In this document: positions 32,794-35,017 of the stretch, in pieces
Layout of the letters: every line of letters starts with the position of its first letter
Numbering within the stretch: the first letter of the stretch is position 1
NCBI GenBank assembly: GCA_028822445.1
Contig: JAPKDQ010000014.1
Coordinates: forward strand, 1-35,017
Length of the DNA stretch: 35,017 nucleotides
Origin: Rhodospirillaceae bacterium
Lineage (GTDB): Bacteria; Pseudomonadota; Alphaproteobacteria; Rhodospirillales; Rhodospirillaceae
Direction: 5' to 3'
The notes under the pieces: generated by a model
What the model was told of the DNA's origin: nothing
Databases searched by the model: none
The model's input: the letters and a program-made list of their open reading frames with translations, nothing else
Translations under genes and position numbers: made by a program

Positions 32794-34707
32794 TTATTCA
32801 GCAGCTTGCTTCAATGCTGCATCCGGCTGAAACACGGGCCGGCGAGGCGCGGTAAGATGCGTCTCTTCCTCACAAGTCGCGAGAAGTTCCTTAAGTTCCC
32901 GTCCCTTATTGAAGACCGGGGTCTTCTTAGGCCGCTTGGCCTGCATTTCCTTACGCAGGTTTTTGGTCGCTTCCTCGTTGACCTTGCCTTTAGCATTGCA
33001 AACAACACCGTAGCGCAGAGCACCATCAGTCGTCACCAATCCACGAATTACTTCAAGGGCAACCGTTTCGGCAGGTCGCTCAAGCGGGTTTCCGACGCCG
33101 CCGCCGCCCCACGTAATGAAGGCGAGGATATCGCCAGCCTTAACCTTGACGTTGTCACACTTAGACAAGTGATATTCGACAACACCGGTTTCGTAACCAC
33201 CTCGATACATAACCTTAATCGACCGTTCACCAGGCTCACCGCCCGTGACACCCCAAGGATATGTCAACCAACGGTCATCATGGATTGAGATTTCTCCATC
33301 TTCGAGGAACCCATAGTCCACACGTAGGGCGTTCCCACCGCGATAGAATCCAGGACCGCCAGTGTCGGCCACTGTTTCATGCTTCTCGATACGCAACGGG
33401 AAGTAAGCTTCCAGGTATTCCTGAGGAACGTTAGTGAAGCTCGGCCACATGGAGTGGCCATCGGGTCCGTCGCCGTGTGGGCGAGCGGGGATGCCACCGA
33501 AACCAATTTGGTAAAGTTGGTACCATTCGCCACGGCTATTTGTCCCTGAGTACATGAAGTGAGGGGAAGACGAGAAGCCAGCAGCAGCCAAGAAGTCTGG
33601 GTTTTTCTGACCGAGTAGAGCAGCAAAAACATCGAAGATACGGCCCAGAGCGTGAGTCCGGCAGGACAGTGCCGCCGGGAAATTCGGCTTGAGCAACGTG
33701 CCCTGTGGAATACGCACATCGACCAAATCATAGAACCCGTCGTTAAACAGAATTTCGGGATCGAAGACCATGATCATGTACACGCCCCAGAACATCTTGA
33801 GCATATTTTCGTTCAAGTAGAAGTTGATAGAACCCACTGCTTGGGGGTCGGTTCCCTCCCAGTCGAGGACCACCTTCTTGCCTTCGCGCCACATGGTGCA
33901 CTTAATCTTGTACGGGCCGAAACCACGGCCATCGTCATCGATGTAATCTTCAAACGTCACTGGCTCAACACCAATGGCATTTTGAATCAACCCGCTAACG
34001 GCGCGCAAGTTCCGGTCAAGAGCAGCTTGGGTGGCGGACACATACGTGTCGACACCAAAGCGGTCACACATTTCCTTCACACGCTTCTCGGCCACACGAC
34101 AAGCGGCAAGAATGGCGTTTAGATCGGACCGGTTCCAGGTCGGCAGGCGAACCTGATTGAGCATGAGCTCAAGCAATGTTTCCTGTAAAATACCCTTCTT
34201 GTAGAGTTTGGTCGGCGGGGTTACGAGACCTTCTTCGAAGATGGTCGTGGCATCCGTCGGCATGGAGCCAGGAACCTTGCCGCCGTTATCAGTCATGTGA
34301 CCGAAGTGACAAGACCACCCGACCAGACGTCCGGTGTAGAAGATCGGAAGCACGATAAGCCAATCATTGGCATGACTGACAGCACCCTGAACCTTGTACG
34401 GGTCGTTAGTGAAGAAGACATCGCCCTCTTCAATGGTGCCGTCATAGCCTTCAAGGAAGCCTGAGATAAAGGATCCAAACTGACCAACAACCATCTTACC
34501 GTTACGGTCAGCAATCAGCGGGAAGGCGTCATGCTGTTCGCGAATGCCAGGGGACATAGCAGTACGGAACACGGTGGCATCCATCTCGTAGCGTGCGTTG
34601 CGAAGCGCGCTCTCGACAATATCGAGTGTGATGGCGTCAACTTTGACCTTTTTAAAGGGCTTGTTGCTGGTTTGGATGATCTGCGCTGATGTTTTCTTAT
34701 TAGCCAT
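32794..34707 (-). CDS. hyuB: Hydantoinase B/oxoprolinase family protein (HyuB; acetone/acetophenone carboxylase-like subunit)
   Basis: A 637-aa protein of the HyuB family, which works with HyuA in ATP-dependent opening of hydantoins or 5-oxoproline or in carboxylation of ketones. Seen: MDATVFRTAMSPGIREQHDA near residue 41, EEGDVFFTNDPYK, VSHANDWLIVLPIF, CHFGHMTDNGGKVPGS with conserved metal-type histidines, LNQVRLP and, late, DTGGPGFYRGGNALRVDYGF, all family landmarks. The ATG has AGGAGA upstream and lies 23 bases after the stop of a gene running in from the right. The C-terminal 60 residues are Lys-rich and divergent. The substrate cannot be assigned. A role in N-ring or amide breakdown would fit the neighbourhood. 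Confidence 0.9.
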   Translation of the reverse strand: MANKKTSAQIIQTSNKPFKKVKVDAITLDIVESALRNARYEMDATVFRTAMSPGIREQHDAFPLIADRNGKMVVGQFGSFISGFLEGYDGTIEEGDVFFTNDPYKVQGAVSHANDWLIVLPIFYTGRLVGWSCHFGHMTDNGGKVPGSMPTDATTIFEEGLVTPPTKLYKKGILQETLLELMLNQVRLPTWNRSDLNAILAACRVAEKRVKEMCDRFGVDTYVSATQAALDRNLRAVSGLIQNAIGVEPVTFEDYIDDDGRGFGPYKIKCTMWREGKKVVLDWEGTDPQAVGSINFYLNENMLKMFWGVYMIMVFDPEILFNDGFYDLVDVRIPQGTLLKPNFPAALSCRTHALGRIFDVFAALLGQKNPDFLAAAGFSSSPHFMYSGTNSRGEWYQLYQIGFGGIPARPHGDGPDGHSMWPSFTNVPQEYLEAYFPLRIEKHETVADTGGPGFYRGGNALRVDYGFLEDGEISIHDDRWLTYPWGVTGGEPGERSIKVMYRGGYETGVVEYHLSKCDNVKVKAGDILAFITWGGGGVGNPLERPAETVALEVIRGLVTTDGALRYGVVCNAKGKVNEEATKNLRKEMQAKRPKKTPVFNKGRELKELLATCEEETHLTAPRRPVFQPDAALKQAAE

Positions 34708-34730
34708 AATTCTTTCTCCTAGCCTCTACC

Positions 34731-35017
34731 CTACTTCTTCGCCTTGGATTTCGGTGCAACCTTACGCTTCGGGGCTGCTTTTGCCTTAGCCTTGGGCTTA
34801 GCCTTGGGCTTAGCCTTGGGCTTAGCCTTGGGCTTAGCCTTGGGCTTAGCCTTGGGCTTAACCTTGGGCTTAACCTTGGGCTTAACCTTGGGCTTAACCT
34901 TGGACTTAGCCTTGGGCTTAACCTTGGACTTAGCCTTGGGCTTAACCTTGGCTTTAGCCTTGGGCTTAGCCTTAGCTTTCGCTTTAGTCTTAGGCTTAGG
35001 CTTAGGCTTAGGCTTAG
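34731..35017 (-). CDS. C-terminal part of a gene ending in a lysine-alternating tail
   Basis: The minus strand from the window edge to the TAG at 34733-34731 is open for 95 codons. Every second residue is lysine for about 70 residues: first KPKPKPKP, then units such as KAKPKAK, KVKPKVK and KAKSKVK, and finally KAKAAPKRKVAPKSKAKK. The tail is like that of histone-H1-type or nucleic-acid-binding basic tails and would be disordered and strongly positive. The gene stops 23 bases before hyuB and is in its operon, so the body could be HyuA or another partner, but only the tail is in the window. The identity of the protein is unknown. Confidence 0.7.
   Translation of the reverse strand, partial: KPKPKPKPKTKAKAKAKPKAKAKVKPKAKSKVKPKAKSKVKPKVKPKVKPKVKPKAKPKAKPKAKPKAKPKAKPKAKAKAAPKRKVAPKSKAKK
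34789..35017. repeat. 12-bp tandem repeat array (coding for the Lys tail)
   Basis: The unit GCCTTGGGCTTA occurs six times without change at 34789-34860. Variants starting ACC or with GGA, GCT or AGC changes follow to about 34980, then a shorter six-base form (CTTAGG) runs to the window end. Unit length is a multiple of three, so copy-number change lengthens or shortens the tail without shifting the frame. Confidence 0.9.

Noticed and set aside
34789-35017. CRISPR-like or intergenic repeat array
   Set aside because: There are no unique spacers, and the 12-base units keep one reading frame coding for a Lys-rich tail.

Overview
This window looks like chromosomal DNA of an alphaproteobacterium, probably a marine or soil Rhodospirillales-type organism. 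The reasons are a C4 (Shemin) 5-aminolevulinate synthase, the DUF2849/DUF934 sulfite-reductase operon layout typical of alphaproteobacteria, a DUF938 methyltransferase, GANTC (CcrM-type) sites and three-gene TRAP transporters. The genus cannot be fixed by reading alone. No rRNA, tRNA, insertion sequence or CRISPR array was found.

Left part (1-6.4 kb, minus strand): one tightly packed eight-gene operon, transcribed cobA - DUF2849 - cysI - DUF934 - cysH - hemA - hemC - hemD (hemD runs off the window). It joins assimilatory sulfate/sulfite reduction to the synthesis of uroporphyrinogen III, the precursor of the siroheme that CysI needs. The HemC is odd: the cysteine that normally carries the dipyrromethane cofactor is replaced by aspartate. 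6.4-12.3 kb: a secreted SnoaL-like protein, galE, the class Ia ribonucleotide reductase pair nrdA-nrdB with NrdR-type boxes and a GANTC-bearing tandem repeat upstream, and a small divergent gene with a good terminator.

Middle (12.7-19.1 kb): a lambda-crystallin-type dehydrogenase, a group D flavin monooxygenase, an orphan TRAP solute-binding protein, a polysaccharide flippase and a divergent nucleotidyltransferase. The intergenic gaps hold short remnants resembling the C-termini of a VOC protein and of a chemoreceptor.

Right part (19.4-35 kb): an accessory catabolic region. A lone CbiM-type cobalt permease precedes a complete cobalt-type nitrile hydratase operon (alpha, beta, activator). Then follow a dctP-dctQ-dctM TRAP importer, a Tat-exported berberine-bridge-type flavoenzyme, an operon of a cysteine amidohydrolase, a six-span membrane protein and an alpha/beta-hydrolase-fold protein lacking its nucleophile, a second group D flavin monooxygenase divergent from a LysR regulator, a DUF938 methyltransferase and a hydantoinase-B gene. 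Upstream of hyuB, in the same operon, is the 3' end of a gene whose product ends in a tail with lysine at nearly every second residue. Together the genes suggest uptake and breakdown of an organic nitrile or amide, or of an N-containing ring compound; the actual substrate is not shown by the sequence.
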